In this document: positions 25,725 to 34,441 of the stretch, one piece after another
How positions within the stretch are numbered: position 1 is the first letter of the stretch
Layout: each line of letters begins with the position of its first letter
Assembly: GCA_963790545.1 (NCBI GenBank)
Contig: CAWBPA010000017.1
Location: forward strand, 1,054,001 to 1,118,000
Direction: 5' to 3'
Source: DATBJG01 sp963790545
GTDB lineage: Bacteria; Acidobacteriota; Vicinamibacteria; Vicinamibacterales; JAMQPK01
Length of the DNA stretch: 64,000 bases
The notes under the pieces: model-generated
The model's input: only the letters and a program-made list of their open reading frames with translations
Databases searched by the model: none
Told to the model about the DNA's origin: nothing
Made by a program: the position numbers and the translations under genes

Positions 25725-27074
25725 ATGCCCCCCCGTATCGAAGAAACGTCCGCTCCTCGCCAGCTTCCCGACACTCAGGCGGGCCTCGATGACACGCGCC
25801 AGACACACGCGAGTGCCGCCACTCCCCTGCTCGGTCATCGCGTCATTCGCCGCATTGCCGCCGCCCTTCACCACCGGGACTTCCGGGTTCTCTGGTTCGG
25901 GGCCTGCACGTCGAGCATCGGCACATGGATGCAGAGCCTCGCCGAGAACTGGCTGGTGCTGACCCTCACCGCATCGGCGTTCTACCTGGGACTCGACTCG
26001 TTTCTGCAGCAAGTGCCGATTCTGCTCTTCACCCTCATCGGCGGCGTCGTGGCCGATCGCTACGATCGCCGGCGAACGCTGTTGACCTCGCAATGCGTCC
26101 AGATGTTTTCCGCCTGCATGTTGGCTATTCTTCTGTACGCCGGGGTCGTTCAAATCTGGCACATCCTTGCGCTGTCGTTTCTGACCGGCTGCGCGCAGTC
26201 GTTTGGTGGTCCTGCCTACCAGTCATTGATCCCCTCCATCGTCGGTAGAGAAGATCTGACCAATGCCATCGCGCTCAACTCGATTCAATTCAATATCGCG
26301 CGGTTCATCGGCCCGCTGCTGGCCGGCGCCGCGCTGGCCATGCTGGGGCGATGGGGTCTGCCTGAAGCGTCGGCCATGTCGGTCATTTTCGGCCTCAACG
26401 GACTGTCCTTCCTTGTCGTCATCATGGCGTTGCTGTCGCTGCACGTGAAGCACGTCCCGGGAACGCGTACGCACAGCCTGTTGCAGGAACTGCAGATTGG
26501 TCTCGCGTACGTGCGGCGCGAGAAAACCGTGCTCGGACTGCTCGTGTTATCGGGGTTGGCGACGTTCCTGGGCTTTCCGCTGATTACATTGCTCCCCGTC
26601 TTTGCCAAGGACGTCTTCGGGCGTGGTGTCGAAGGCTACAGCACGTTGATGGCGTTCTCGGGGGCCGGCGCGATCGTGGGCGCGCTCATTGTCGCGTGGC
26701 TCGGCAAGCACGGGCGAATGGGACTGTCGACGCTGCTCCTGATGACGGTGTACGGCATGCTGATCATCCTGTTTGCGATCTCGCGATCCGTGTGGATGAG
26801 CCACGCGCTGCTTTTCGTTGCGGGAATCTGTCAGATGATCGTCTTCTCGACGCTCATCTCGCTGGTCCAGCTGATCGCGCCCAACGAGATGCGAGGCCGC
26901 GTCATGAGCATTTATCTCGTGGCGTTCCGTGGGGGCATGCCGCTCGGGAGCCTGGTGAGCGGGTATCTGGCGAGCCTGATCCCGGCGCCAATTGTTCTGG
27001 CCGTGACCGGCAGTCTGCTCTCGATGGTCGGCCTTGGCTATCTCATCAAGAGCCGCAACATCCGACAGCTGTAG
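25725..27074 (+). CDS. MFS transporter (EntS-like MFS_3 family)
   Basis: 449 residues from ATG 25725; the longer frame upstream translates word repeats and is not native. FRVLWFGACTSSIGTWMQSLAENWLVLTL at TM1, LIGGVVADRYDRRRTLL (the MFS loop 2-3 signature) and LALNSIQFNIARFIGPLLAG in TM5-6 are typical of the MFS_3 branch including the enterobactin exporter EntS. Twelve hydrophobic segments are visible. A soluble N-terminal tail of about 45 residues is rich in Thr/Ala/Gln. Substrate unknown; drug or siderophore efflux is plausible. Confidence 0.83.
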   Translation: MPPRIEETSAPRQLPDTQAGLDDTRQTHASAATPLLGHRVIRRIAAALHHRDFRVLWFGACTSSIGTWMQSLAENWLVLTLTASAFYLGLDSFLQQVPILLFTLIGGVVADRYDRRRTLLTSQCVQMFSACMLAILLYAGVVQIWHILALSFLTGCAQSFGGPAYQSLIPSIVGREDLTNAIALNSIQFNIARFIGPLLAGAALAMLGRWGLPEASAMSVIFGLNGLSFLVVIMALLSLHVKHVPGTRTHSLLQELQIGLAYVRREKTVLGLLVLSGLATFLGFPLITLLPVFAKDVFGRGVEGYSTLMAFSGAGAIVGALIVAWLGKHGRMGLSTLLLMTVYGMLIILFAISRSVWMSHALLFVAGICQMIVFSTLISLVQLIAPNEMRGRVMSIYLVAFRGGMPLGSLVSGYLASLIPAPIVLAVTGSLLSMVGLGYLIKSRNIRQL

Positions 27075-27079
27075 AAGAT

Positions 27080-27256
27080 TTCGGATTTCACGATTCGTGA
27101 TTCGTGATTCGTTGGCGAATTGTGAATACCGATTCCTGATTTATTGACGATCTCTAGCAAATGCCTGAGGCAAATCACGTGATCGCCAATAAATCAGGAA
27201 TCGCCAATCGGCAATCACCACCGATTCGCCAATCGCAAAATCACCAAATCACTAAT
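27080..27256. repeat. Convergent-gene spacer of GATTCGT/AATCGCC words
   Basis: Left half GATTCGT x3 with related GATTCCTGATTTATTG words, right half in opposite sense (CAATAAATCAGGAATCGCC, AATCGCC, AATCACC). The halves are partly reverse complements, giving a long imperfect hairpin between two convergent gene ends, where it could serve as a bidirectional terminator. Confidence 0.7.
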
Positions 27257-27259
27257 CCC

Positions 27260-27946
27260 CTACCGACCGATCCAATACAGCCCCAGCGCAATCGATCCGA
27301 AGGCAGTGGCAAGCGCTGCGGCCTCGGCAGCCAAGGTGGTCACGCGAGCGGACCGCATGACGCGCGCCAGCAGGATGCCAAACACTGACATCGAGAGCAG
27401 AATACCGACGGCGAAGATCACCACCAAAGCCAGAAGGCTGACGAGAGAGTTCCGGACATCCTCGAAGGGGGCGAGCAGCGTGAGCGCCCGCAGCCCGCTC
27501 ACCGCAAACACGCCGCCGAGAATCCCGGGAACGGCCGAATGGCTGGCTGGAACCGGATGGCGATGTTCACGTCCAAGGTGAACGTGCCAATGCGAATGTT
27601 CCATCTGGCCCGGCTGGTGCACATGCGAGTGGCGATGGATATAGAAGCGGCGGGTGGTGGCGGCCCAGAGGGCCATGGCACCGAGCCCGATGAGCAGGAG
27701 TCCTCCAACCGTCTCGCCGGCCCGCTCCACGACGACCGGGATGTTCCAGCCCAGCATCAGCACGCACGCCGTCCCGACGGCCAGCAGCAGCGCATGACCC
27801 AGTGCGAATCGCAAGGCAACGCCCACCGTGCGGGCATACCGCGGCTCTTGTCCTGCCGTTCCGGCGGACAAGGTGGCAATCGCCATGAGATGATCAGCGC
27901 CGAGACCGTGAAGGAACCCGAGGGCGAGAACCGTGACGCTCAACAC
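27260..27946 (-). CDS. NicO/UreH-like metal permease
   Basis: 228 residues with about six membrane helices. The first helix carries HGLGADHLMA, the Hx4D motif of nickel/cobalt permeases and UreH-like proteins, and a His-rich cytoplasmic loop (IHRHSHVHQPGQMEHSHWHV) separates the halves. It probably moves Ni or Co. No urease or hydrogenase genes are nearby. The gene faces convergently into the MFS gene. Confidence 0.72.
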   Translation of the reverse strand: MLSVTVLALGFLHGLGADHLMAIATLSAGTAGQEPRYARTVGVALRFALGHALLLAVGTACVLMLGWNIPVVVERAGETVGGLLLIGLGAMALWAATTRRFYIHRHSHVHQPGQMEHSHWHVHLGREHRHPVPASHSAVPGILGGVFAVSGLRALTLLAPFEDVRNSLVSLLALVVIFAVGILLSMSVFGILLARVMRSARVTTLAAEAAALATAFGSIALGLYWIGR

Positions 27947-27963
27947 GAGAGAGGGATTATAAC

Positions 27964-28072
27964 AGTTCGAAGTAGGGTTCTAAGGTTCTAGGGTTCTAGG
28001 GTTCTAAGGTTCCAAGGTTCTAGGGTTCCAGAACTTTAGAACTCTGGAACTTTAGAACCTTAGAACCTTCCC
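27964..28072. repeat. Period-8 GGTTCTAG array and its inverted arm
   Basis: GGGTTCTA repeated about seven times with variants (AGGTTCCA), then GAACTTTA GAACTCT GGAACTTTA GAACCTTA in the opposite sense. The two halves are near reverse complements, giving a strong hairpin just upstream of the DUF3891 gene. Confidence 0.8.
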
Positions 28073-28077
28073 TGAGC

Positions 28078-28812
28078 ATGATTGTCATCAACGACGGCAT
28101 ACATCTGCGTCTCATCACCCAGCCGGACCATGCAAGGCTGGCGGGCGATATCGCCGAAGCCTGGCACGCGGACGTCTGGCGGTCGCACGCGAAGCGTGAC
28201 GTGCTGCTTCTTGCGATCCGCGAGCACGATAACGGATGGATCGAGCCCGATGCCGAACCGGAGGTTGACCCGCAGACGGGCCATCCGTACGACTTCGTGT
28301 CGGCTCCGGAGGAGGTCAAACAAGCTATCTGGCCTCGCGGCGTCGAGCGGCTGGCACGACGGGACCCGCTGGCCGCGGCATTCGTGGCGCAGCATGCGCT
28401 GACCCTTTTTGCCGATCGTCAGTCCAAACCGTCATGGTCCGCGTTCTTTGTGCGCATGACCGTGCTCAGGGACACGTTGCTCGATGTGTGTGAAATGTCC
28501 GACCCCGACGCGCGTGACGCATTCGCTCGGGATTATCGACTGCTCTATCTCGCCGACTTCCTGTCGCTCGCGTTCTGCAACGACTGGCATCAGACCTTCG
28601 ACAGCGATGGATACTCATTCGTAGTCCGCGGCGACAGGCTCATGGTTACGCCCGACCCATTTGGAGCACAGCTGGTCTCCCTGTCGGTGCCCAGCCGACA
28701 GATCCCGAGCCGCCGATACCACACGACGGTCGATCTCCGGCGGGCACTGGCCGAGGCCGAAGAGTTCAGGATCTACGGAATCGCGCGTGGTGGCGCGCTC
28801 CGAGCCGAGTAA
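28078..28812 (+). CDS. DUF3891 family protein
   Basis: 244 residues. ITQPDHARLAGDIAEAW, LLLAIREHDNGWIEPD and the C-terminal CNDWHQTF match DUF3891, a family of unknown function with conserved His/Asp residues arranged like an HD-type metal enzyme (HARL, EHDNG). A hydrolase role is possible but unproven. The stop overlaps the next ATG by one base (TAATG), so the two are translationally coupled. Confidence 0.8.
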   Translation: MIVINDGIHLRLITQPDHARLAGDIAEAWHADVWRSHAKRDVLLLAIREHDNGWIEPDAEPEVDPQTGHPYDFVSAPEEVKQAIWPRGVERLARRDPLAAAFVAQHALTLFADRQSKPSWSAFFVRMTVLRDTLLDVCEMSDPDARDAFARDYRLLYLADFLSLAFCNDWHQTFDSDGYSFVVRGDRLMVTPDPFGAQLVSLSVPSRQIPSRRYHTTVDLRRALAEAEEFRIYGIARGGALRAE

Positions 28813-29837
28813 TGCCACGCTTCGCGCGCGAGCGCCTCGACGATCTGCTTCGGCGCCGCATTCTCGTGCTCGATGGCGCAATCGGCACGGTGATCCAGAG
28901 CCAGGGACTGCTCGAAGCGGACTACCGCGGGACGAGGTTTCGTCGTCATGCCGTGAACCTTCAAGGAAACCACGACCTCCTCTCGATTACGCGGCCGGAG
29001 GTCATCTCGAGCCTCCATCATGCATACCTCGACGCGGGCGCGGACATCATCAAGACCAACACGTTCTCGTCCACGTCGGTCGGGCAGGCCTGCTATGGGC
29101 TGGAATCACTCGCCTACGAACTGAGCTCCACGGGGGCGCGACTTGCCACGGACGCCGCGCGTAGGTGGACCAACCGCACGCCAGGAAAGCCGAGGTTTGT
29201 CGCAGGATCCATTGGCCCCACACACTGGAAACTGTCACGGCCCGAGCTGATGAACGCGCCGGTCAGCGCGACGATGACCGACGATCGTCTGCGCGACGCG
29301 TTCAGGGATCAGGTTCGGGGCCTGCTCGATGGCGGCTGTGACCTCCTGCTCATCGAAACCATCGTCGACCCCCTGAACACGCAGGCGGCCCTCGAAGCGA
29401 TTGATGCGGTCGTCGGTGAATCTCGAAATGAGATCCCGTTGATGGTGTCGGCCACGTTCGCACCTGATGGCCATCACACGCTGGGAGGACAGACGCTCGA
29501 GGCGTTTTGGACCTCAGTCGCGGCCGCACGTCCGTTCGTCGTCGGGATCAACTGTTCCCTTGGCGCGCGTCACGTGAGACCGGCATTGGCGGATCTCGTG
29601 CGGGTCTCGAACACCTGGGTAAGCTGCCATCCCAGTGCAGGACTCCCAGACGCCCTCGGACACTACGACGAACAGCCTCCCGAAAGCGCCACGCGGCTGC
29701 GGGAGGCCGCCGAGGAGGGGCTGTTGAACATTGCGGGGGGCTGCTGCGGCACGACACCGGAGCACGTCCGGGCAATCGCGGAGGCGCTGAAAGACGTGGC
29801 ACCGCGGCGCCTGCGAAAAACTGAAACTGATAACTGA
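28812..29837 (+). CDS. Homocysteine S-methyltransferase (stand-alone MetH N-terminal domain)
   Basis: 341 residues. ILVLDGAIGTVIQSQGL, TKTNTFSSTS-like IKTNTFSSTSVGQACYG, FVAGSIGPTHWKLS, GINCSLGA and the zinc-binding GGCCGTTPEHV make this the Hcy-binding barrel of cobalamin-dependent methionine synthase. The folate, cobalamin and activation domains are absent, so a separate protein must supply them, as in split MetH systems. The final residues (KTETDN) are encoded by an ACTGAAA-type word array that runs past the stop, hinting that the 3' end was reshaped. Confidence 0.85.
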   Translation: MPRFARERLDDLLRRRILVLDGAIGTVIQSQGLLEADYRGTRFRRHAVNLQGNHDLLSITRPEVISSLHHAYLDAGADIIKTNTFSSTSVGQACYGLESLAYELSSTGARLATDAARRWTNRTPGKPRFVAGSIGPTHWKLSRPELMNAPVSATMTDDRLRDAFRDQVRGLLDGGCDLLLIETIVDPLNTQAALEAIDAVVGESRNEIPLMVSATFAPDGHHTLGGQTLEAFWTSVAAARPFVVGINCSLGARHVRPALADLVRVSNTWVSCHPSAGLPDALGHYDEQPPESATRLREAAEEGLLNIAGGCCGTTPEHVRAIAEALKDVAPRRLRKTETDN

Positions 29838-29864
29838 AAACTACTGTCAGGCCGGAGTCTGCCC

Positions 29865-30044
29865 ATGGAGCTCGAAACGAATTGTCCGTACTGCGGTGAG
29901 CCGATTATCCTCGTCGTCGACGAGGGTGGAGGTACCAATCAGAGCTATATCGAGGACTGTGAAGTGTGCTGCAGACCGATGCAGGTCTACCTCAGCGGAG
30001 ACGATGATGAGTATTCGATTGAGGTGACGCGAACCGACGAGTGA
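29865..30044 (+). CDS. CPXCG-motif cysteine-rich microprotein
   Basis: 59 residues, from ATG 29865 to TGA at 30042-30044. NCPYCGEPI near the N-terminus and CEVCCRPMQV near the middle form a CxxC...CxxC zinc ribbon, and the C-terminus is acidic (GDDDEYSIEV). This is the widespread small CPXCG family (PF14255-type) of unknown function. It follows the homocysteine methyltransferase by 27 bp and is probably co-transcribed. Confidence 0.82.
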   Translation: MELETNCPYCGEPIILVVDEGGGTNQSYIEDCEVCCRPMQVYLSGDDDEYSIEVTRTDE

Positions 30045-30058
30045 TCGTCCCGATCGTT

Positions 30059-30125
30059 CGGCTAAAGCCGGACGCTACAGAGTACCGCCGAGTGTCAGCG
30101 TAGCGCGGGGGCTTTAGCCCCCGCG
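30059..30125. repeat. Pair of REP-like palindromes (R2, R3)
   Basis: R2: CGGCT-AA-AGCCG with flanking bases and GCTAC after it. R3 at 30104-30125: CGCGGGGGCT-TT-AGCCCCCGCG preceded by GTAG. The two are inverted relative to each other, as in BIME-type units. They lie between convergent gene ends. Confidence 0.75.
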
Positions 30126-30131
30126 TCCTCG

Positions 30132-31179
30132 TCACCGTCTGGCGAGTTCCTCTTGAATGATCGTTTCGTAGGTTTCGAGCGGCATGGCGCCAACAACCGA
30201 ACGACCGTTGATGTAGACGGTCGGCGTGGATGAGACGCCCCAGCGCGTTCCTTCCTCCTGATCCTGCTCCACGAGCTGTCGATAGGTCCCTCTGTCAAAA
30301 CACGCGTTGAACGTCGCCGCGTTCATCCCCAACTGGGCCGCCCACTCCTTCAGATTCGCGGGCGTCATCTCGCTCTGGTTGTCGAACAGCTTGTCGTGGT
30401 ACGCCCAGAACTTGCCCTGATCGTTGGCGCACAAGGCGGCTTCAGCGGCAGGACGCGCGTCTGGATGATTCGGCAATGGAAAATCCTTCCAGACCAGCTT
30501 CACGCGGTCACCGTACTTGGCCACGAGCTGCTTGAGGACCGGTGCGACGCTTTTGCAGGTACGGACATTGAAAATCCGAAAACTCGATGATCTCGACGCG
30601 GGCTGAGGCCCCCCCGGTGACGGGGTCGTTCGGAAGCACGGTGATCGCAGTTCGAGGCACATCGAGTTTGATGGCAATGTCGCTCGACGCCTTCCGGAGC
30701 TCTTCGATAAATCGGCGGCGCGCCTCGACGGGCCGCTGTTGCTCGAGGTACGAGACAATCGCAGGGCGCAAGGCGTCGAAAGACATGCCTTGAGTCCGTT
30801 CTCGGGACTGCTCGTACAGGTCCTTGATCTGTTCTTCTGTCACCGGCTGCAAACGCTTGGGGGTTTCCGCTGCCAGGAGCTGATCAACGGTCACGCTGCG
30901 CTTCTTCGCCTCGTTCTGCAGGAGCACCTCGCCAATCAGGTCGTCGAGCACGCGGCGGTTCACGTCGTACACCTGCTGACGCATGCGCGCAAACGACGCG
31001 GGATCCTGCTTTTGCCAATGCTGTTCGATATCGCTCATCTTGATCGTGCGGCCTCCGACCGTCGCGACCACGACATCTGACGCACTGCTGGTCGTCTGCG
31101 CCGGGCTCTGCGCACACACAGGCAGCGCAAAGACCATCGAGAACAGCATCACCACGAGCATCGGACCTTGCAGTTTCAT
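30132..31179 (-). CDS. Secreted SurA-like/DsbA-like thioredoxin fusion, frameshifted
   Basis: About 348 residues after repair. A signal peptide (LVVMLFSMVFALPVCAQ) is followed by a SurA-N-like helical region (VVVATVGGRTIKMSDIEQHW, VLDDLIGEVLLQNEAKKR) and then a DsbA-type thioredoxin fold with active site CPYCKS, PLPNHPDARPAAEAALCA and the cis-Pro STPTVYINGR. Predicted periplasmic thiol oxidoreductase/isomerase with a chaperone-like N-terminus. The frame breaks exactly at the active site: TGT CCG TAC C; the extra base is in GGTAC at 30558-30562. Removing it restores DFQCPYCKSVAP. Confidence 0.82.
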
Positions 31180-31217
31180 CAGAGCCTCCCGAGAGCCGAA
31201 AACCGGATTCCGAGCTG

Positions 31218-31859
31218 CTAGTTGAGCGTCACGTAGCGCTCGAGCCTCGCCACTTCCTTCTTATCCACGTACTTCCCAATTTCCCGGCGGAACTGATCCA
31301 TCGTCTTGTACGGTCGGTATTCTTTGAACTCGTGAAGCATCCGCTGACCGATGCCGGGAATGGACAGGATATCGGCATCGCTTGCGGTGTTCAGGTTGAT
31401 CGGTACGAACACGTACTGTTCGAGGCGTGCGAGCTCTTTGTCGTCGACATATTTGTCAATCTCGCGATGGAACACCGAGAGCGCTTTGTAGGGCCGGTAT
31501 TCCTCGAACTCATGCAGCATGCGATTGCCCACACCGGGAATCAGCAGGATCTCTTCCTTGCTGGCGGTGTTTAAATTCAGATGGATGAACATGCGCCCAT
31601 ACAAGTCAGTGCGCTGCTGCTGCGAGAGCGACTGGCTCAGGAACGTGTTCAGCTCGGTCATATTCAGAAATGGACGCCGTTCCATGATGCCTTTCACTAT
31701 CGTCGCATTGAGATGCGGCAGCGCGAGCAACTCTTTCTCTCCGGCCAGGTTCGGCTCGAGAAGTCCCTTCGAGCTGCCGACCTGCGCGAATGCCGCCATT
31801 CCGACACCGACGAAGACGATCACGGCACCCAGAATTCCACCGACAGATTTCACAGACAT
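31218..31859 (-). CDS. Helix-hairpin-helix protein with signal anchor (ComEA-like)
   Basis: 213 residues. A hydrophobic N-terminus (GGILGAVIVFVGVGMAAFA) directs export or anchoring. Two near-identical modules read LNLNTASKEEILLIPGVGNRML and LNTASDADILSIPGIGQRML in split form, each followed by HEFxEYRPYK; these are HhH DNA-binding hairpins as in ComEA, and a third, weaker one is nearer the N-terminus (GEKELLALPHL). DNA uptake or nucleoid-proximal roles are possible; none is proven. It lies 38 bp upstream of the SurA/DsbA gene. Confidence 0.78.
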   Translation of the reverse strand: MSVKSVGGILGAVIVFVGVGMAAFAQVGSSKGLLEPNLAGEKELLALPHLNATIVKGIMERRPFLNMTELNTFLSQSLSQQQRTDLYGRMFIHLNLNTASKEEILLIPGVGNRMLHEFEEYRPYKALSVFHREIDKYVDDKELARLEQYVFVPINLNTASDADILSIPGIGQRMLHEFKEYRPYKTMDQFRREIGKYVDKKEVARLERYVTLN

Positions 31860-31909
31860 GTCGTCACCTCACCTATCGATACGATACACCGAGGATGGGG
31901 CCGCCGGGG

Positions 31910-32374
31910 TTAGTCGAGAGGGCGAGTCAGCACAGGGTGTCTGTACGTGTAAGCGAGCCCGATGAGACCCAGCTGGATCATGGTGCCTGGGGCAAGTGCC
32001 GGAGTTGCACCCATCATGGCCTCCTTGAAGAGTGTCAACCCCGCCATGGACGGATAGGTTTCCAGCTCGAACTCCATGTTCCCCTGATAGTGCCACACGA
32101 TGCCCACAAGACCGCTCGCGACGAACAACACCATGATCAGCTGAATCGCGCGCACGCTCGAAGGGCCTCTGGCCACGCCATGCCAGACGAGCACGAGCAA
32201 ACCAAGGCCGAGCAGGGTGACTGGCACGAGTTGCCTGAAGCCATCCGTGTGCTCGAGAAGCAGCAGCTCGATCCCGACGCCAACCATGCCAAGCGCGAGA
32301 ATTACGATGAGCAACAGGCGAACGCGCGACAGCGTGAGCCGGATCTCGCCATCAACGACTGTCTGCTTAGTCAT
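31910..32374 (-). CDS. Four-helix membrane protein of unknown function
   Basis: About 154 residues with four hydrophobic segments (LLLIVILALGMVGVGIELLL, LVPVTLLGLGLLVLVWH, IQLIMVLFVASGLVGIVWH, MIQLGLIGLAYTY). No recognised family. The ATG at 32374 shares a base with the topoisomerase stop (TGATG), so translation is coupled to the upstream gene. Confidence 0.65.
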   Translation of the reverse strand: MTKQTVVDGEIRLTLSRVRLLLIVILALGMVGVGIELLLLEHTDGFRQLVPVTLLGLGLLVLVWHGVARGPSSVRAIQLIMVLFVASGLVGIVWHYQGNMEFELETYPSMAGLTLFKEAMMGATPALAPGTMIQLGLIGLAYTYRHPVLTRPLD

Positions 32375-34296
32375 CACACATCGAGTGCTTCGGCGTCCTC
32401 GGCGCGCTCCATGATGAACCGGAACCTTGCGGACGCATCTTTCCCCATCAGCTCGTTGATCACGCGGTCGGTGACGATCTGATCGGCAACCGCGATTCGC
32501 AGCAAGCGACGGGTCTTGGGATTGAGCGTGGTCTCCCAGAGCACTTTCGGCATCATCTCGCCCAATCCCTTGAAACGGGTGATTTCCGGGCTCACCCGGC
32601 CGTTCCCGCCCCGCTGCTTCTTGACGATCTCGTCTCGCTGTGTGTCGTCGAGGGCCCAGAACGTGTCTTTGCCGACATCGATGCGATAGAGCGGCGGCTG
32701 CGCCAGGAAGACCCGCCCGTTTGCAATGAGCTGCGGCATGTGCCGGTAGATGAACGTCAGCAGCAACGTCGCAATGTGATTACCGTCGGAATCGGCGTCG
32801 GCGAGGATGATGACGCGCTCGTAGCGAAGGCCGCGAAGATCGAAGTTCTTGCCCACGCCGCACCCGAGCGCCGTCACCAAATCTGCCAGTTCTTTGTTCT
32901 CGAGCACCTTGGCAAGAGACACGCTCTCGGTGTTGAGTACTTTGCCGCGAAGCGGCAGGATTGCCTGTCGTCCCCGATCTCGTCCCTGTTTGGCCGACCC
33001 GCCGGCCGAATCGCCCTCCACGATGAAGAGTTCGGTGTTGTCGCGGCTCGACGCAGTACAGTCGCTCAACTTTCCCGGCAGATTGAGGCGCGCGCCCGTC
33101 CCGCCACGTCGGGTGACTTCCTGCTGCGCCGCACGGCTGGCTTCGCGCGCCCGCGCCGCCAGAATAATTCGGGCGACGATTGCTTCGGCGACGGTGTTGT
33201 TGTGGTTGAGCCAGTGCTCCAGCGCCGGCCGCACCACCGAATCGACAGCGGAAAGAACTTCAGGATTGTTCAGGCGGTCCTTCGTCTGTCCCTGGAACTG
33301 CGGGTCGGCAAGGAACAGACTAATCACACCGGTCAGGCCTTCTCGAATGTCCTCCGCAACGAGCGTCACACCTTTCGGTGAGAGATTGTGCGTGTCGATG
33401 AAGTTTCGGATGGCCTTGCCCAACCCGGCACGCAGACCATTTTCGTGCGTGCCGCCGGACCCGGTCGGGATCCCGTTGACGTAGCTGCGAACGTGCTCGT
33501 CGGTCGCCTCAGTCCACTGCAGCACGAGGTCTACACGCATGCCCTCGTCCTTACCGGAGGTGGTGTGCGTGAAGGGCGCATCGTGAACGGGCTTGGCCCC
33601 TCGTTCGACGAGAATCTTGCGCAGGTACTCGTTCAAGCCATCCGAATGCTCGAAAACCTGCTTTTCCTTCGTTTCTTCGTTTTCGAAGACGATCTTGAGA
33701 CCTTTGTGCAGGTAGCCGGCGACATCCAGACGATCCTGAATCAGCGCTGGATCGAACTCGACCTTGGGAAAGATGGCCGGATCCGGGTGGAAGTACACAG
33801 TCGTGCCAGTGCCGCGCGCGGGTCCCACTTTCTTCAACGGACCAACGGGCTTCCCCTGTTTGAACCGCTGCTCCCACTGGGCCCCGTCACGTCGCGACGA
33901 TGCAATGAGCTCCTTCGAAAGCGCATTGACCACGCTCGCGCCGACGCCGTGCAGGCCCCCTGCGGTCTTATAGCTGCCGTGCTCGAACTTCCCCCCTGCG
34001 TGCAGCGTCGTAAAGATCACCTCGAGCGCGCTCTTCTTGCTTCGCGGATGCTTGTCCACGGGAATGCCGCGCCCGTCATCTTCAATCGTGAGCGAAGAGC
34101 CGTCCTTGTGGAGCGTGACCCAGATGTTGCTCGCGTAACCGTTCATCGCTTCGTCAATGGAGTTGTCGAGAATCTCCCAGACGAGGTGGTGGAGACCGGA
34201 CGTGCCGACCCCTCCGATGTACATCCCGGGCCGCTTGCGGACCGGTTCCAGTCCCTCGAGAACGGTAATGTCTTTTGCGGTGTATGACGACGCCAT
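32374..34296 (-). CDS. Type IIA DNA topoisomerase subunit B (ParE/GyrB)
   Basis: 640 residues. GHKL ATPase motifs EILDNSIDEAM, DDGRGIPVD and GGLHGVGASVVNALS are present, followed by the TOPRIM-domain VEGDSAGGSAKQGRDR and LADADSDGNHIATLLLTF. ParE-type features and the presence of a ParC/GyrA-like gene 2 kb away suggest topoisomerase IV, but gyrase cannot be excluded without the genome. The shortish length (640) fits ParE. The start at 34296 is ATG. The catalytic partner at 36275-38686 is on the same strand, separated by pcm and two small genes. Confidence 0.85.
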   Translation of the reverse strand: MASSYTAKDITVLEGLEPVRKRPGMYIGGVGTSGLHHLVWEILDNSIDEAMNGYASNIWVTLHKDGSSLTIEDDGRGIPVDKHPRSKKSALEVIFTTLHAGGKFEHGSYKTAGGLHGVGASVVNALSKELIASSRRDGAQWEQRFKQGKPVGPLKKVGPARGTGTTVYFHPDPAIFPKVEFDPALIQDRLDVAGYLHKGLKIVFENEETKEKQVFEHSDGLNEYLRKILVERGAKPVHDAPFTHTTSGKDEGMRVDLVLQWTEATDEHVRSYVNGIPTGSGGTHENGLRAGLGKAIRNFIDTHNLSPKGVTLVAEDIREGLTGVISLFLADPQFQGQTKDRLNNPEVLSAVDSVVRPALEHWLNHNNTVAEAIVARIILAARAREASRAAQQEVTRRGGTGARLNLPGKLSDCTASSRDNTELFIVEGDSAGGSAKQGRDRGRQAILPLRGKVLNTESVSLAKVLENKELADLVTALGCGVGKNFDLRGLRYERVIILADADSDGNHIATLLLTFIYRHMPQLIANGRVFLAQPPLYRIDVGKDTFWALDDTQRDEIVKKQRGGNGRVSPEITRFKGLGEMMPKVLWETTLNPKTRRLLRIAVADQIVTDRVINELMGKDASARFRFIMERAEDAEALDV

Positions 34297-34304
34297 AAAT
34301 GTAG

Positions 34305-34377
34305 CGGCGGGTCTTCCGCCTTCGCATAAAGCTTCGGCGGACCACCGTAGCCTTGGCGAAGGTGGTTAGACCCGCCG
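34305..34377. repeat. Nested REP-like inverted repeat (R4)
   Basis: Outer arms CGGCGGGTCT (34305-34314) and AGACCCGCCG (34368-34377) enclose nested CCGCCTTCGC/GGCGAAGG arms. It lies in the divergent space between topoisomerase B and pcm, so it must contain or abut both promoters. Confidence 0.7.
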
Positions 34378-34441
34378 TACGAGCGGGGAGATTGTACCAA
34401 GTCTGGTAGGATTGTGAACGTCCGTGTTCGGATGCGCCAAA

